Source of the DNA: Archangium minus | Lineage (GTDB): Bacteria > Myxococcota > Myxococcia > Myxococcales > Myxococcaceae | DNA: 64,000 nt | Direction of reading: 5' to 3' | NCBI RefSeq assembly: GCF_044360475.1 | Contig: NZ_CP043494.1 | Coordinates: forward strand, 7,440,001 to 7,504,000 | Translations under genes and position numbers: made by a program | The notes under the pieces: generated by a model | Databases searched by the model: none | What the model was told of the DNA's origin: nothing | What the model saw: the letters and a program-made list of their open reading frames with translations, nothing else | In this document: positions 33,337-41,574 of the stretch, piece after piece | Layout of the letters: the number at the start of each line of letters is the position of its first letter | Numbering within the stretch: position 1 is the stretch's first letter

Positions 33337-35484
33337 TTACTTGCTGCCCTGATCGGCCTGGGTGGGCACGGTGGGCTGTGCTTGCATTGCATCCGTTGGC
33401 GCGGTGGGACTCGCCCCACTGCCGGACAGCGCCGCGCCTCCACTGTTGATGTTCACCACCGTGCCAGAGATGGAGATCCCCGAGGCGTCGATGGTGATGA
33501 ACCCTCCGGGCCCCTTGAGGGTGATGCCGCTCGCCGCTTCGATAACTACCTTGGTGGACTTCAGGTGGATCTCCTTGCCTGACTCCACGGCATGGAGCTT
33601 GCCCACCTTCACGTGCAGATCCTCTCCCACTGTGAGGGACTGCGTTTTCTCGACCTGCTCGTTCCGCACACCCAGGACGTGCAGATGGCGATCCTTGAGG
33701 ACGAGCTCCTTCCGGTCGGCCTTGATGACGATGTCCAGATGGCCCGCGCCATCAATGCCCCCCACCAGGAGCTTCATGTCCCCGCCCACGTGTTCCTGGC
33801 TATGGCGGTGCACCGTGAGGCTCTTGTCCCGGTAGACCAGCTCGTTCTGATCACCGACCTTCCCATCCTTCCCCTGTGAGCCGATGGTCTGGTGCCGATC
33901 GTGGCGGATGTTCTCCAGCGAGTCGTGCTTCACATGGACGTCCATGTTGCGCTGGGCGTGGATGAAGACCTGCTCCTTGCCCTTTTCATCCTCGAAGCGC
34001 AGCTCGTTGTAGCCGTTACCTCCCTGAGAGGTGTTCGACATCAAGGTGCTCTTGGTCTTCTCGTCCGGGAGCGGATAGGGCGTCAGGTTGGCGCCGTTGT
34101 ACACGCGCCCGGTGATGATGGGTCGATCCGGATCCCCCTCGATGAAGTCAACGATGACCTCTTGGCCGATGCGAGGGATGAACATGGCCCCCCACCCCTC
34201 ACCCGCCCAGACCTGGCTGACGCGAATCCAGCAGGAGCTCTTCTCGTCGCGCTTCCCCTGACGATCCCAGTGGAACTGCACCTTCACCCGCCCGTGCTCG
34301 TCGGTGAAGATCTCCTCTCCCTTCGGCCCGACGACGATGGCGGTCTGCACACCGCGCACCACCGGCCGAGGCGTTACCCGCGCCGGCCGGTACGGAACCT
34401 TCTCCGAGATGCAGGAGAATTGGTTGGAGTAGCTGAACTCCCCTTCCGGCGAGTCCTCTCCCAGGACCTGGGGCTGGTGCCCCTGGTGACTCACATGGGT
34501 GAGGAGGTAGCGCGCATTGTAGTCAACGCGCGGGTGCTCGCTCAGCGAGAACAGGAAGCCCGGGCACAGCCGCTCGCAATCACTCTCACCGTACCCCACC
34601 TTCCGGGAAGCCTGCCACGCCTCAAGCCGCAACTTCGCCAGCGTCGCGCCCTTGGCGGACGAGCCGCGGCTCGGATCCAGGTACTCACCCGGATAGTCAT
34701 ACACCTCGAGGTCCGCATCCACCTCCGCCTTCTGTTGCACATGCATGAGCAGGTCCGGCTTCTTGAAGTTGAAGTCGCGCAGGCTGACTTGTCCCGGCTG
34801 TACCTCCTCTGTGAAGCGAAAGCGCTGGACGTGCTCCCCCGTGATGACGAGCCCGCTGGGCCTGCGGAACTGCAACGTTTCGCTTCCGGCAACAGGCTTG
34901 CAGGCGGAGACACCATCTCCCACAACGAGGACGTCCGTCCCCTCGCTGTGATCGAAGAAACAGAAGAGGCCATCCTCCTCCATCAACCGGCTGGCGAAGG
35001 CCCAGTCCGACTCCCGGTACTGCACGCAGTAGTCACGCGGCTCGTAGGTGCCCGTCAGCTCGAATCGGACAGCGTCCACTGGAATGCCCGCGTCCTTGAA
35101 GACCTTCTTCAGGATGTCTGGCGTTGGCAGTGACTGGAAGATGCGGCAGTCCTGGCGGTGGAGCAGGCGCCACATACGCGGTACCAGGGTGGCCTCGTAC
35201 ACGGCATAACGGTGCAGCTCGTTGACCTGCTCGAAGCGCGAAATCATCCCGTGGAACAGCCGCGGACCTGCCTCCCCCAACAGCGTCAGCAGGGCTGGCT
35301 TGCCCACCACCTCGGAGAATTCGATGTTCGGGTTCTCGCAGGCCAGCTCCACGCGGAACTCGAACAGGCTCGACAGCCCCTCGTGGCCGTTGAAGCGCAA
35401 CACGCGCAGGCTCTCCTTCTCGAAGCCCTCCACGTCGAACCAGAAAAGAGAAGACACCTCTGACAGCAGGGAGCGCGCAACCAT
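33337..35484 (-). CDS. vgrG: type VI secretion spike protein VgrG (TssI)
   Basis: 715 aa, ordinary size for a VgrG without an evolved C-terminal domain. N-terminal gp27-like part: SLFEFRVELACENPNI, then FHGMISRFEQV, YEATLVPRMWRLLHRQDCRIFQ and YCVQYRESDWAFASRLMEEDGLFCFF. The gp5 OB-fold contains HGRVKVQFHWDRQGK, CWIRVSQVWAGEGWGAMFIPRIGQEV and IITGRVYNG. The needle repeats follow (VGEDLHVKVGKL, GITLKGPGGFITIDASGISISG). The last ~30 residues are Pro/Thr/Gln-rich. ATG 35484 follows GGGAAAGG. It is downstream of an M15 peptidase gene and is the only VgrG in the window. Confidence 0.92.
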   Translation of the reverse strand: MVARSLLSEVSSLFWFDVEGFEKESLRVLRFNGHEGLSSLFEFRVELACENPNIEFSEVVGKPALLTLLGEAGPRLFHGMISRFEQVNELHRYAVYEATLVPRMWRLLHRQDCRIFQSLPTPDILKKVFKDAGIPVDAVRFELTGTYEPRDYCVQYRESDWAFASRLMEEDGLFCFFDHSEGTDVLVVGDGVSACKPVAGSETLQFRRPSGLVITGEHVQRFRFTEEVQPGQVSLRDFNFKKPDLLMHVQQKAEVDADLEVYDYPGEYLDPSRGSSAKGATLAKLRLEAWQASRKVGYGESDCERLCPGFLFSLSEHPRVDYNARYLLTHVSHQGHQPQVLGEDSPEGEFSYSNQFSCISEKVPYRPARVTPRPVVRGVQTAIVVGPKGEEIFTDEHGRVKVQFHWDRQGKRDEKSSCWIRVSQVWAGEGWGAMFIPRIGQEVIVDFIEGDPDRPIITGRVYNGANLTPYPLPDEKTKSTLMSNTSQGGNGYNELRFEDEKGKEQVFIHAQRNMDVHVKHDSLENIRHDRHQTIGSQGKDGKVGDQNELVYRDKSLTVHRHSQEHVGGDMKLLVGGIDGAGHLDIVIKADRKELVLKDRHLHVLGVRNEQVEKTQSLTVGEDLHVKVGKLHAVESGKEIHLKSTKVVIEAASGITLKGPGGFITIDASGISISGTVVNINSGGAALSGSGASPTAPTDAMQAQPTVPTQADQGSK

Positions 35485-35555
35485 GTCGCCAGCCTTTCCC
35501 GCATTCCGCCTCGAACTCGCGCGGAGATAGTCGTCAGCTTGGATTTCCTACAAAC

Positions 35556-36122
35556 CTATCTGCCGTCACTCGACCAGTGCGGAGGATCGTTGGGCACTTT
35601 GTGATAGAGGTTGTACGTGGCCCCCACTTCCTGAAGCTTCACGTTGTCCCCCGTGTTCGGCCCCTGCTCGATGACAATTTCGGCATCATCCGCGGCCTTG
35701 ATCTTCAACGAGCCCTGCCACCGGATGCTCATGTCCACGGCGAGCCCCTCCGTGTGGCGAGACGCCAGCGCTGGCAGGCGGACAATCGCATAAGCCTGAA
35801 CCATCTCTCGCGCAGCACGCCGCGAGGCCTCCAGGTCCACCTCCCCCGCCGCACTCCGGTGGCACCACTCGATGTCTACTCCCGGGTAAGCCGGCACCCT
35901 CTGAGGGTCGAGCCCCTGCTTCGCGATCCGAAAGGAGTAATGCATGAGGTACGCCCGCTCCGGCGGGCGGTACGTGGCGGCGATCTTCACCGTTGCGCCC
36001 GCCGCACGCAGCGCCTCGACGAACCGCCTGGCATTGTCCCGAAAGGAAGACGCGAGCGCGTCGAGCGACGTGCTGGTCGGAAACCTGTTCACCCATGTTC
36101 TGCCACTTGGCTCTCGCGGCAT
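35556..36122 (-). CDS. M15-family peptidoglycan peptidase, candidate T6SS effector
   Basis: 188 aa. The M15 (D-Ala-D-Ala carboxypeptidase, VanY-like) zinc motif is SRHTEGLAVD (H123, D130), with the third ligand H182 in PPHWSSDG. The TYRPPERAYLMHYS segment (50-63) supports the fold. No signal peptide is visible, which fits a protein injected by T6SS rather than Sec-exported. It is directly upstream of vgrG (71 bp) on the same strand. It would cut peptide cross-links in the target cell wall; a matching immunity gene is not adjacent. Confidence 0.75.
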   Translation of the reverse strand: MPREPSGRTWVNRFPTSTSLDALASSFRDNARRFVEALRAAGATVKIAATYRPPERAYLMHYSFRIAKQGLDPQRVPAYPGVDIEWCHRSAAGEVDLEASRRAAREMVQAYAIVRLPALASRHTEGLAVDMSIRWQGSLKIKAADDAEIVIEQGPNTGDNVKLQEVGATYNLYHKVPNDPPHWSSDGR

Positions 36123-36212
36123 GGGAGCAATCTTCAGAATTCGTGTGAAAGGCGAAGTGCTGGAAGGTCCTTAACACATGGAACTGTCGACCGGTGAATC
36201 AAAACATGACAT

Positions 36213-36229
36213 TTTCGTATAATACGAAA
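36213..36229. promoter_or_regulatory. 17-bp perfect palindrome in AT-rich gap
   Basis: TTTCGTAT-A-ATACGAAA is perfectly symmetric and contains TATAAT at 36218-36223. It lies 91 bp upstream of the M15-vgrG genes, in the most AT-rich stretch of the gap 36123-36298 (176 bp, no gene seen). It could be an operator or the promoter of that operon; no convincing -35 box is found on either strand. Confidence 0.4.
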
Positions 36230-36298
36230 CAGTCTTGATTCCAGGGCACACGAGTCTTGTGAACGCGTTGTGTCTTTGTTTACATGCAGTAAAAAATT

Positions 36299-37093
36299 CT
36301 ACTCAACCATCGCAGTGACTTCGTGGGAGAACGCCTGTTCGTCATCGGCGTGGATGACGAGCGGGGGCAGCACGCTCAGCCCGGTGGGCGCGCCCTTCAC
36401 GGCGTGCATCAACACGAGCTTCGCGGGGCGTCCCGCGCGCGAGTGCACCATGCGCATGGTCCTCGGCTCCAACTTCCCCTCGCGCAGCGCGGCCATCAGC
36501 TCGGACAGCCGTGAGGCCGGGTACACCACGCAGAAGCTCCCCCGACACCGCAGGAGATACGCCGCCGAGCGCACCACGTCCTCGAGCTCGCAGGCGATCT
36601 CGTGCCGCGCGATGGCCTTCTCCATGTCCGTGCTGCTCCTCCCCTGCTCCCGCGCCCGGTACGGCGGGTTGCACAGCACGTGGGAGAAGCTGGCCTTCGG
36701 GAACAGCCGGGACACGCTGCGCAGGTCGCCCCGCACCAGCGAGACCTCTCGCTCGCAGCGGTTGAGGTGAACGTTGCGCTCGGCGAGGGAGAACAGGCGC
36801 GGCTGCAACTCCAGCCCGGTGATGCTCTCACACCCCAGCCGCCTCGCAAGGATGAGCGGGATGATGCCGCAACCCGTACCCAGGTCCATCAACCGCCCTC
36901 GGATCGTCCCGGCCTCGTAGACGGCGAAGTGCGCGAGCATCACCGGATCCAACGTGAAGCGGTAGCCGCGACGACGCTGGAGCACCTTCACCTCACCGCC
37001 ACAGATGGAATCAAGTGTCTCTCCAGCCCCGGGCCGGAGCTCGAGCGGCATGCGCTGGGGCCACTCCAGCGCTTCTGTCAGCAGGGCGCCCAC
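36299..37093 (-). CDS. tRNA1(Val) (adenine37-N6)-methyltransferase-like protein
   Basis: 264 aa from GTG 37093; ATG 37051 is an alternative. Class I methyltransferase with LMDLGTGCGIIPLILARR (SAM motif I) and the catalytic NPPY in HVLCNPPYRAREQG. ETLDSICGGEVKVLQRRRGYRFTLDPVMLA ahead of it is typical of TrmN6. Family members N6-methylate A37 of tRNA1(Val). The C-terminal ~45 residues are variable. Next to the island edge, it is probably core genome. A DUF1015 gene lies 7 bp upstream on the same strand. Confidence 0.8.
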   Translation of the reverse strand: MGALLTEALEWPQRMPLELRPGAGETLDSICGGEVKVLQRRRGYRFTLDPVMLAHFAVYEAGTIRGRLMDLGTGCGIIPLILARRLGCESITGLELQPRLFSLAERNVHLNRCEREVSLVRGDLRSVSRLFPKASFSHVLCNPPYRAREQGRSSTDMEKAIARHEIACELEDVVRSAAYLLRCRGSFCVVYPASRLSELMAALREGKLEPRTMRMVHSRAGRPAKLVLMHAVKGAPTGLSVLPPLVIHADDEQAFSHEVTAMVE

Positions 37094-37100
37094 TCAGGAA

Positions 37101-38252
37101 CTAGGCCTCCGGATCCAGGAATAGGAGTCCCGCTGGCGGAGCGGGCTCCACCCGGAGCGTCTTGGGCGGCAGCGTCTGCGCCGCCTCCATCACCGCGCGC
37201 ACCTCCCAGAGCGGCGGCGGGTTGAGCGCGAAGCCCACCTGGAACATCCCACCGTGGACGCCTCGCACCAACGACTCCAGTCCCTGCACCGCGAAGACCT
37301 GCGGGTGACCGGGATCCTCGGGGTCCTTGATGCCCAGCACTGTGCGCAGCACCAGCGCGTTCAGCAGCGCCAGGTCCAGGCTGCGCAGCGTCGGGTTACG
37401 AGGTGCACCCTTCAAGTGCGCCAGATCCAACCCCTGACGGAAGCGGAGGATCTTCCCTCGCCCCCCAGGCAGCACCAGCAGCACGGCATGGTGTCCACGC
37501 ACCAGCGTGGCCAGCCGCTCGTTCGCCAGCGCCACGCCTCGAGGCGACGTGAGCGGCTCCTCCAAGTCATAGATGCGCGCGTATGCCGTCACGAGCGCGA
37601 GGAACGTCTCCTCCTCGAAGGTCTCCAGCCCCTGGATGGCGCGGTGCACCGGCTCGAAGTGCAGCCCCGGATCCGACAGCGGCACGATGGCCGCCAAACT
37701 GGGCCTGCGCTCATCCAGCTCGGCCAGGGGGCGCAGCGGCGCCTCATCGAGCACGGCCTGGATGCGCCGGGCCACTGGCGAGGGCTCGATGCGTCGCAGG
37801 GATACCGGGGCGTCCTCAAAGGTGCCCTGCCACACGACACTGCTGCGCTCGGCCGCCTCTGCCAGCAAGGCCCGGAGCACGCCATGGTCGTCCGCCGCCA
37901 GGGTGACGGCCGGCTCCACCTGCGCCGAGCGGGGTCGGTAGGGCTCGGTCTCCAGGGGCTCTGCCGAGTCGGGCGACAGGCCACACAGGAGGAAGCGCAC
38001 CGGCGGTCCTCCAAGTCCACCCGCCTGGCTGTACACCTCGGCCAGGTACAAGGCCGGCCGCGTATCGCGGAGGACCGAGCCCGCGGCCCTCAACCGCCCC
38101 AGCTCGGCCGTGGGGTCCACCCGATCCAACAGCGGGCGGATGAACGAGGACCGGGGCGGCGCGTTGAACGGACAACCCTCCTCATCGGCCGATAGGTGCG
38201 ATTCGAGGGCGGGAAGGAGTGCGGAGAAAGGGAGGACGCGCGCCATATCCAC
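37101..38252 (-). CDS. DUF1015-like protein
   Basis: 383 aa from ATG 38252. It begins MDMARVLPFSALLPALESH, where DUF1015 proteins have RPFxALRP, and keeps the family's acidic and hydrophobic pattern (ALLAEAAERSSVVWQGTFEDAPVSLRRIE; HHAVLLVLPGGRGKILRF; LDLALLNALVLRTVLGI). DUF1015 members are linked to serine/threonine phosphate metabolism in some genomes, but the role here is unknown. The N-terminal HxxxxxxH-like elements are partly missing, so the match is moderate. It is upstream of the methyltransferase gene on the same strand. Confidence 0.6.
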   Translation of the reverse strand: MDMARVLPFSALLPALESHLSADEEGCPFNAPPRSSFIRPLLDRVDPTAELGRLRAAGSVLRDTRPALYLAEVYSQAGGLGGPPVRFLLCGLSPDSAEPLETEPYRPRSAQVEPAVTLAADDHGVLRALLAEAAERSSVVWQGTFEDAPVSLRRIEPSPVARRIQAVLDEAPLRPLAELDERRPSLAAIVPLSDPGLHFEPVHRAIQGLETFEEETFLALVTAYARIYDLEEPLTSPRGVALANERLATLVRGHHAVLLVLPGGRGKILRFRQGLDLAHLKGAPRNPTLRSLDLALLNALVLRTVLGIKDPEDPGHPQVFAVQGLESLVRGVHGGMFQVGFALNPPPLWEVRAVMEAAQTLPPKTLRVEPAPPAGLLFLDPEA

Positions 38253-38312
38253 AACAATGTGAATGCGCCCTCCCCCTGGCCACGGAGCCTTCTTGGCCGA
38301 CCAGCAGGCGAG

Positions 38313-39344
38313 CTACCACCAGACGCAGCGGTAGGCCTTGGAGCGTCTCGAACCACTCAGCGCCATGTTGGGGCGTTCGGCGGCCTCCTCCCACAGGAGG
38401 CTCACGGTGGTGATGGCGCCCGCGGAGCCGAGGAAGGACAGCACGTAGGGGGTGGGCTGATCAAAGCCACCGAGCACCAGGGCGGACAGCGCCAGCACCA
38501 CGGCGCCCACGCCCGCACCGAAGAGGTTCGCCCGCATGATCTGCGAAGGCGTGGGGTTGTATTTCATCGTGGCCAGCGCGAGCGCCGTCGCGCCAATCCC
38601 CGGCGCAATGAGCAGCGAGTCCACCCACGTCTTCCCCTCAATCTTCGAGCCGGAGAAGTGGACGATGGCCAGCAGCAGCGCACCGTAGATGAGGCCCCAC
38701 CCGCCACCCGAGGCGATCAGCAGACCATCATCCAGCGGCAGCTGGCCGCCGCCGAGCCCCGCGGTGAGCCATGCGCCCAGCTCGGCGCCTATCAGGGCGG
38801 ACCAGGTCAGCAGGCTCTGATCGCGCGTGAGCATGTCCATGAAGCCGGCGGCGAACATGCCGCCGATGGCGGAGTTGGCGATGCCGAAGTAGCTCATCGG
38901 CTTGTCCACCCAGTTGTGGAACTGCCACCACGCGGACGCGCCGAAGCCGAGCCCCGCGCCAATGAGCGTGCCCGCCAGCATGGCCTCGCGCGAGCTGCGC
39001 TCGAAGCTGAAGCTCTTGCCGATCCCCTGGACGAAGAAGCCGCCCAGGGCCCCCATGATGGAGTGGTGCATGATGAAGGTGAGGCTGCCCGGCCCGGACA
39101 GGAACGCGCCGTAACGCACCCGGCCATCGAGGATGGCGCCATCCTCGCTCTGAGGAACCGCGGTGGCGGGATGAGGCAGCGGCTCGTCCTGGGTGAGCGG
39201 CGCCTGGGGCTCGGTGCGCAGCGAGGCCGTGTCCGGTGGAAGCACCGGCGCATCGGAGGCATACCCCTCCTGGGCCCGGGCAGCGCCCGGTGCGGCGAGC
39301 AGGAGGACGACGGCGAGGGACAGCCAACGGGTCAGCGAGGACAC
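38313..39344 (-). CDS. secreted/membrane hypothetical protein
   Basis: 343 aa from GTG 39344, which has AAGGAG eight bases upstream; the frame extends to 39380. A signal peptide (SSLTRWLSLAVVLLLAAPGAARAQ) is followed by a Pro/Asp-rich stretch, then hydrophobic Gly/Ala segments: FLSGPGSLTFIMHHSIMGALGGFF, AMLAGTLIGAGLGFGASAWW, SYFGIANSAIGGMFAAGFMDML, ALIGAELGAWLTAGLGGG, GLIYGALLLAIVHF, AGVGAVVLALSALVLGGF. It looks like a polytopic membrane protein with a cleaved leader. No family recognised. Confidence 0.6.
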   Translation of the reverse strand: MSSLTRWLSLAVVLLLAAPGAARAQEGYASDAPVLPPDTASLRTEPQAPLTQDEPLPHPATAVPQSEDGAILDGRVRYGAFLSGPGSLTFIMHHSIMGALGGFFVQGIGKSFSFERSSREAMLAGTLIGAGLGFGASAWWQFHNWVDKPMSYFGIANSAIGGMFAAGFMDMLTRDQSLLTWSALIGAELGAWLTAGLGGGQLPLDDGLLIASGGGWGLIYGALLLAIVHFSGSKIEGKTWVDSLLIAPGIGATALALATMKYNPTPSQIMRANLFGAGVGAVVLALSALVLGGFDQPTPYVLSFLGSAGAITTVSLLWEEAAERPNMALSGSRRSKAYRCVWW

Positions 39345-39557
39345 TCGAATCACTCCTTGTCCAAACACGGGCGGCATCAAACCCCAATCGGGGACCGATG
39401 CAGCGGGAATCTCGCGGATTCAGGGGAGCGTTGAGCGGACAGAAAGTGACAGCACTGTTGACTTCCGCGCGCCCGGCGGCGAGACCCGGGTTCCCCTACC
39501 GCCCGGGGATCGATAGACAGACCGGGCGGGAACATCACGAAACCCCAGGAGCGCCAT

Positions 39558-39878
39558 ATGGGCACGATGAAGTTCGAGGTCCCCCACACCCTCTCCAAGG
39601 ACGACGCCAAGAAGCGCGTCGAGCAGCTCCTCAAGTACTGGACGGAGAAGTACGGCGTGCAGGCCAACTGGTCCGGTGACGGAGCGAAGGTGATCGGCAA
39701 GGTGATGGGCATCAACCTGGATGCCAGCTTCACCATCACCGACGGAGCCATCCAGGGCGAGGGCACCGACCCCGGCATGCTGCTGCGCAGCCAGGCCAAG
39801 TCCTACCTGCAGAAGAAGTTCAGCACCGTGCTCGACCCGAGCAAGAGCGTTGACGAGGTGGACAAGGGCCTGGCGTAG
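39558..39878 (+). CDS. polyhydroxyalkanoic acid system family protein (PHA_gran_rgn)
   Basis: 106 aa. MGTMKFEVPHTLSKDDAKKRVEQLLKYWTEKYGVQANWSGDGAKVIGKVMGINLDASF matches the PHA_gran_rgn family (TIGR02610/PF09650), small proteins linked to PHA granules or, in PHA-free species, of unknown role. It has no signal peptide. ATG 39558 is 11 bp after GGAGC. It converges with frzF, whose stop is 5 bp past its own. No PHA synthase gene is in the window. Confidence 0.8.
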   Translation: MGTMKFEVPHTLSKDDAKKRVEQLLKYWTEKYGVQANWSGDGAKVIGKVMGINLDASFTITDGAIQGEGTDPGMLLRSQAKSYLQKKFSTVLDPSKSVDEVDKGLA

Positions 39879-39882
39879 CGGC

Positions 39883-41574
39883 CTACAGCAGCGGTCCTTC
39901 CTCCAGCGCGGCAAGCGCGTAACGTGCCGCGCGGGAGATGGCCTCGGCCGAGTCCGGTAGCTCCGGGTAGTGGCCGGCCAACGGGCGCTGAGGGAAGCGC
40001 AACTGCGCGATGGCGTTGCGGTAGCTGCGCCGCGCCGCGTCGTGGTCCTTCAGCCGCTCGTGCACCTGCGCCATCAGGTAGTGCCCGATGGCCAGCGAAG
40101 GCTCCAGGAAGAGCGCCTTGCCCAGCTCCGAGCGGGCTTCAGCGAGCTCTCCGGCCTGCAGCGCCGCCAGTCCGCCAAAGACCCGTGCCTCCACGCACAG
40201 GGGCTCGCGGTTGATGGCCTGCGCGAAGGCCTCGCGCGCGTCGACGATCCGCCCTGTCAGCGAGTAGAGGTCGCCCACGGTGAGCAGCGCGTCCAGGTGG
40301 CCCGGCTCGTCAACCAGGAGCTGCTCCACGGTTGACACGGCGGACACGAAATCACCGCGCTCGATCATCCGCACGGCCGCGTTGAGCCGCTCGCCCGGCG
40401 CCAGCATCAGGGACCACGCAGGCATCTCGCCCGTGCGCGTCCGCGGCATCTCGGCGCTCGTTGCTGGGCGCATCTCGAGCGACTTCCGAGGCGGCTCGGA
40501 GACAAGGACGGAGGGGCTCGTCGGCGCGGACGCCGCCTCGGGGACCGTGGACGCAGGCACCTCCATCGTCCTGCGGGGTGCCGCCGGGGGCGGCTTGGAC
40601 ACGTCGAGCGTCTTCTGCAGGGCCCGGGTGGACGGCAGCATGGACAGCGACTCTCGAGGCTTCGCGGCATCCACCGGGCGCTCGCCCACGGCGGGCAGCG
40701 AGCCGATCGTCATCGGCCTCGGACCGGAGCCCGGAGCGCGCGGCGTCAGCGGCTTCACGGGCCGCCGGTAGACGAACGAGCCCTCCATCTCCACCATCTC
40801 GAAGCGGTCGTAGACCTTGAAGAGGCTCTCCGAGTAGCCCAGCAGCAGCAGGGCCCCGGGCCGCAGCGCCGCGAGGAAACGATCCATCAGCGCGCGGATG
40901 GTGGGCAGGTCGAAGTAGATGATGACGTTGCGGCAGAGGATGAGATCCAACGACTCCGGCTTGACCTTCTCGAAGACGGGGACGGCGAGGTTCTGCCCGT
41001 CGAAGCGGACGTAGTCCTTGAGCGACGAGACGACCTCGTAGCCCTCGTCCATGGGCCGGAAGTAGCGCACCCGACGATCATGGGGGATGCCGGACACGCG
41101 CCGCCCCGAGAAGCGTCCCTGCTTCGCGGCCTCCACCGCGGCGAGATTCAGGTCGGTGGCCCACAAGTCCACCTCGAACGGGAGTGCACCCAGCTCGGAC
41201 AGCACCATGGCCAGGCTGTAGGGCTCCTCACCGGTGGCGCACCCGGCGGACCAGATGGACACCCGGCGATTCTCCCGCCGCGCCCGCGCCAGCGCCTCCG
41301 GGAGGATGCGGCTCTCCAGCGCCCTGAACTGCTTGGGATCGCGGAAGAACTCCGTGTGCCCCACCGTGACGAGCGGCAGCAGGGCGCGCAGCTCGTCCTC
41401 CGCGGTGCGCAGGCGCCGCACGTACTCCTCGGCGTCCGCGAGGCCCACCGCGGGCATGCGCGTGGACAGCGCCAGCCGGAGGCTGTGGTAGCCGTCCGGC
41501 GTAATCTTCAACCCCGCCCGCTCCAGCAGGAGGGAGGCCAGCTGCTGCAGGGCCCTGGAGGTCACCGTCAGCAT
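39883..41574 (-). CDS. frzF: FrzF: CheR-type chemoreceptor methyltransferase with TPR tail
   Basis: 563 aa from ATG 41574 (a GTG at 41586 is upstream). CheR methylates receptor Glu residues using SAM. Visible elements are VGHTEFFRDP, IWSAGCATGEEPYSLAMVLSE (SAM site), LWATDLNLAAVEAA, LILCRNVIIYFD and LLLGYSESL. A long Pro/Thr/Ser linker (~275-390) and TPR-like repeats (~400-555: VSTVEQLLVDEPGHLDALLTVGDLY) follow, the arrangement of Myxococcus FrzF, where the TPR part tunes methylation of FrzCD. It overlaps frzG by 7 bp and is the last gene of the operon. Confidence 0.9.
   Translation of the reverse strand: MLTVTSRALQQLASLLLERAGLKITPDGYHSLRLALSTRMPAVGLADAEEYVRRLRTAEDELRALLPLVTVGHTEFFRDPKQFRALESRILPEALARARRENRRVSIWSAGCATGEEPYSLAMVLSELGALPFEVDLWATDLNLAAVEAAKQGRFSGRRVSGIPHDRRVRYFRPMDEGYEVVSSLKDYVRFDGQNLAVPVFEKVKPESLDLILCRNVIIYFDLPTIRALMDRFLAALRPGALLLLGYSESLFKVYDRFEMVEMEGSFVYRRPVKPLTPRAPGSGPRPMTIGSLPAVGERPVDAAKPRESLSMLPSTRALQKTLDVSKPPPAAPRRTMEVPASTVPEAASAPTSPSVLVSEPPRKSLEMRPATSAEMPRTRTGEMPAWSLMLAPGERLNAAVRMIERGDFVSAVSTVEQLLVDEPGHLDALLTVGDLYSLTGRIVDAREAFAQAINREPLCVEARVFGGLAALQAGELAEARSELGKALFLEPSLAIGHYLMAQVHERLKDHDAARRSYRNAIAQLRFPQRPLAGHYPELPDSAEAISRAARYALAALEEGPLL

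Noticed and set aside
39458..39486. Promoter for the PHA-system gene (TTGACT, 17 bp, GAGACC)
   Set aside because: The -10 box matches only two consensus positions, so it was not called.
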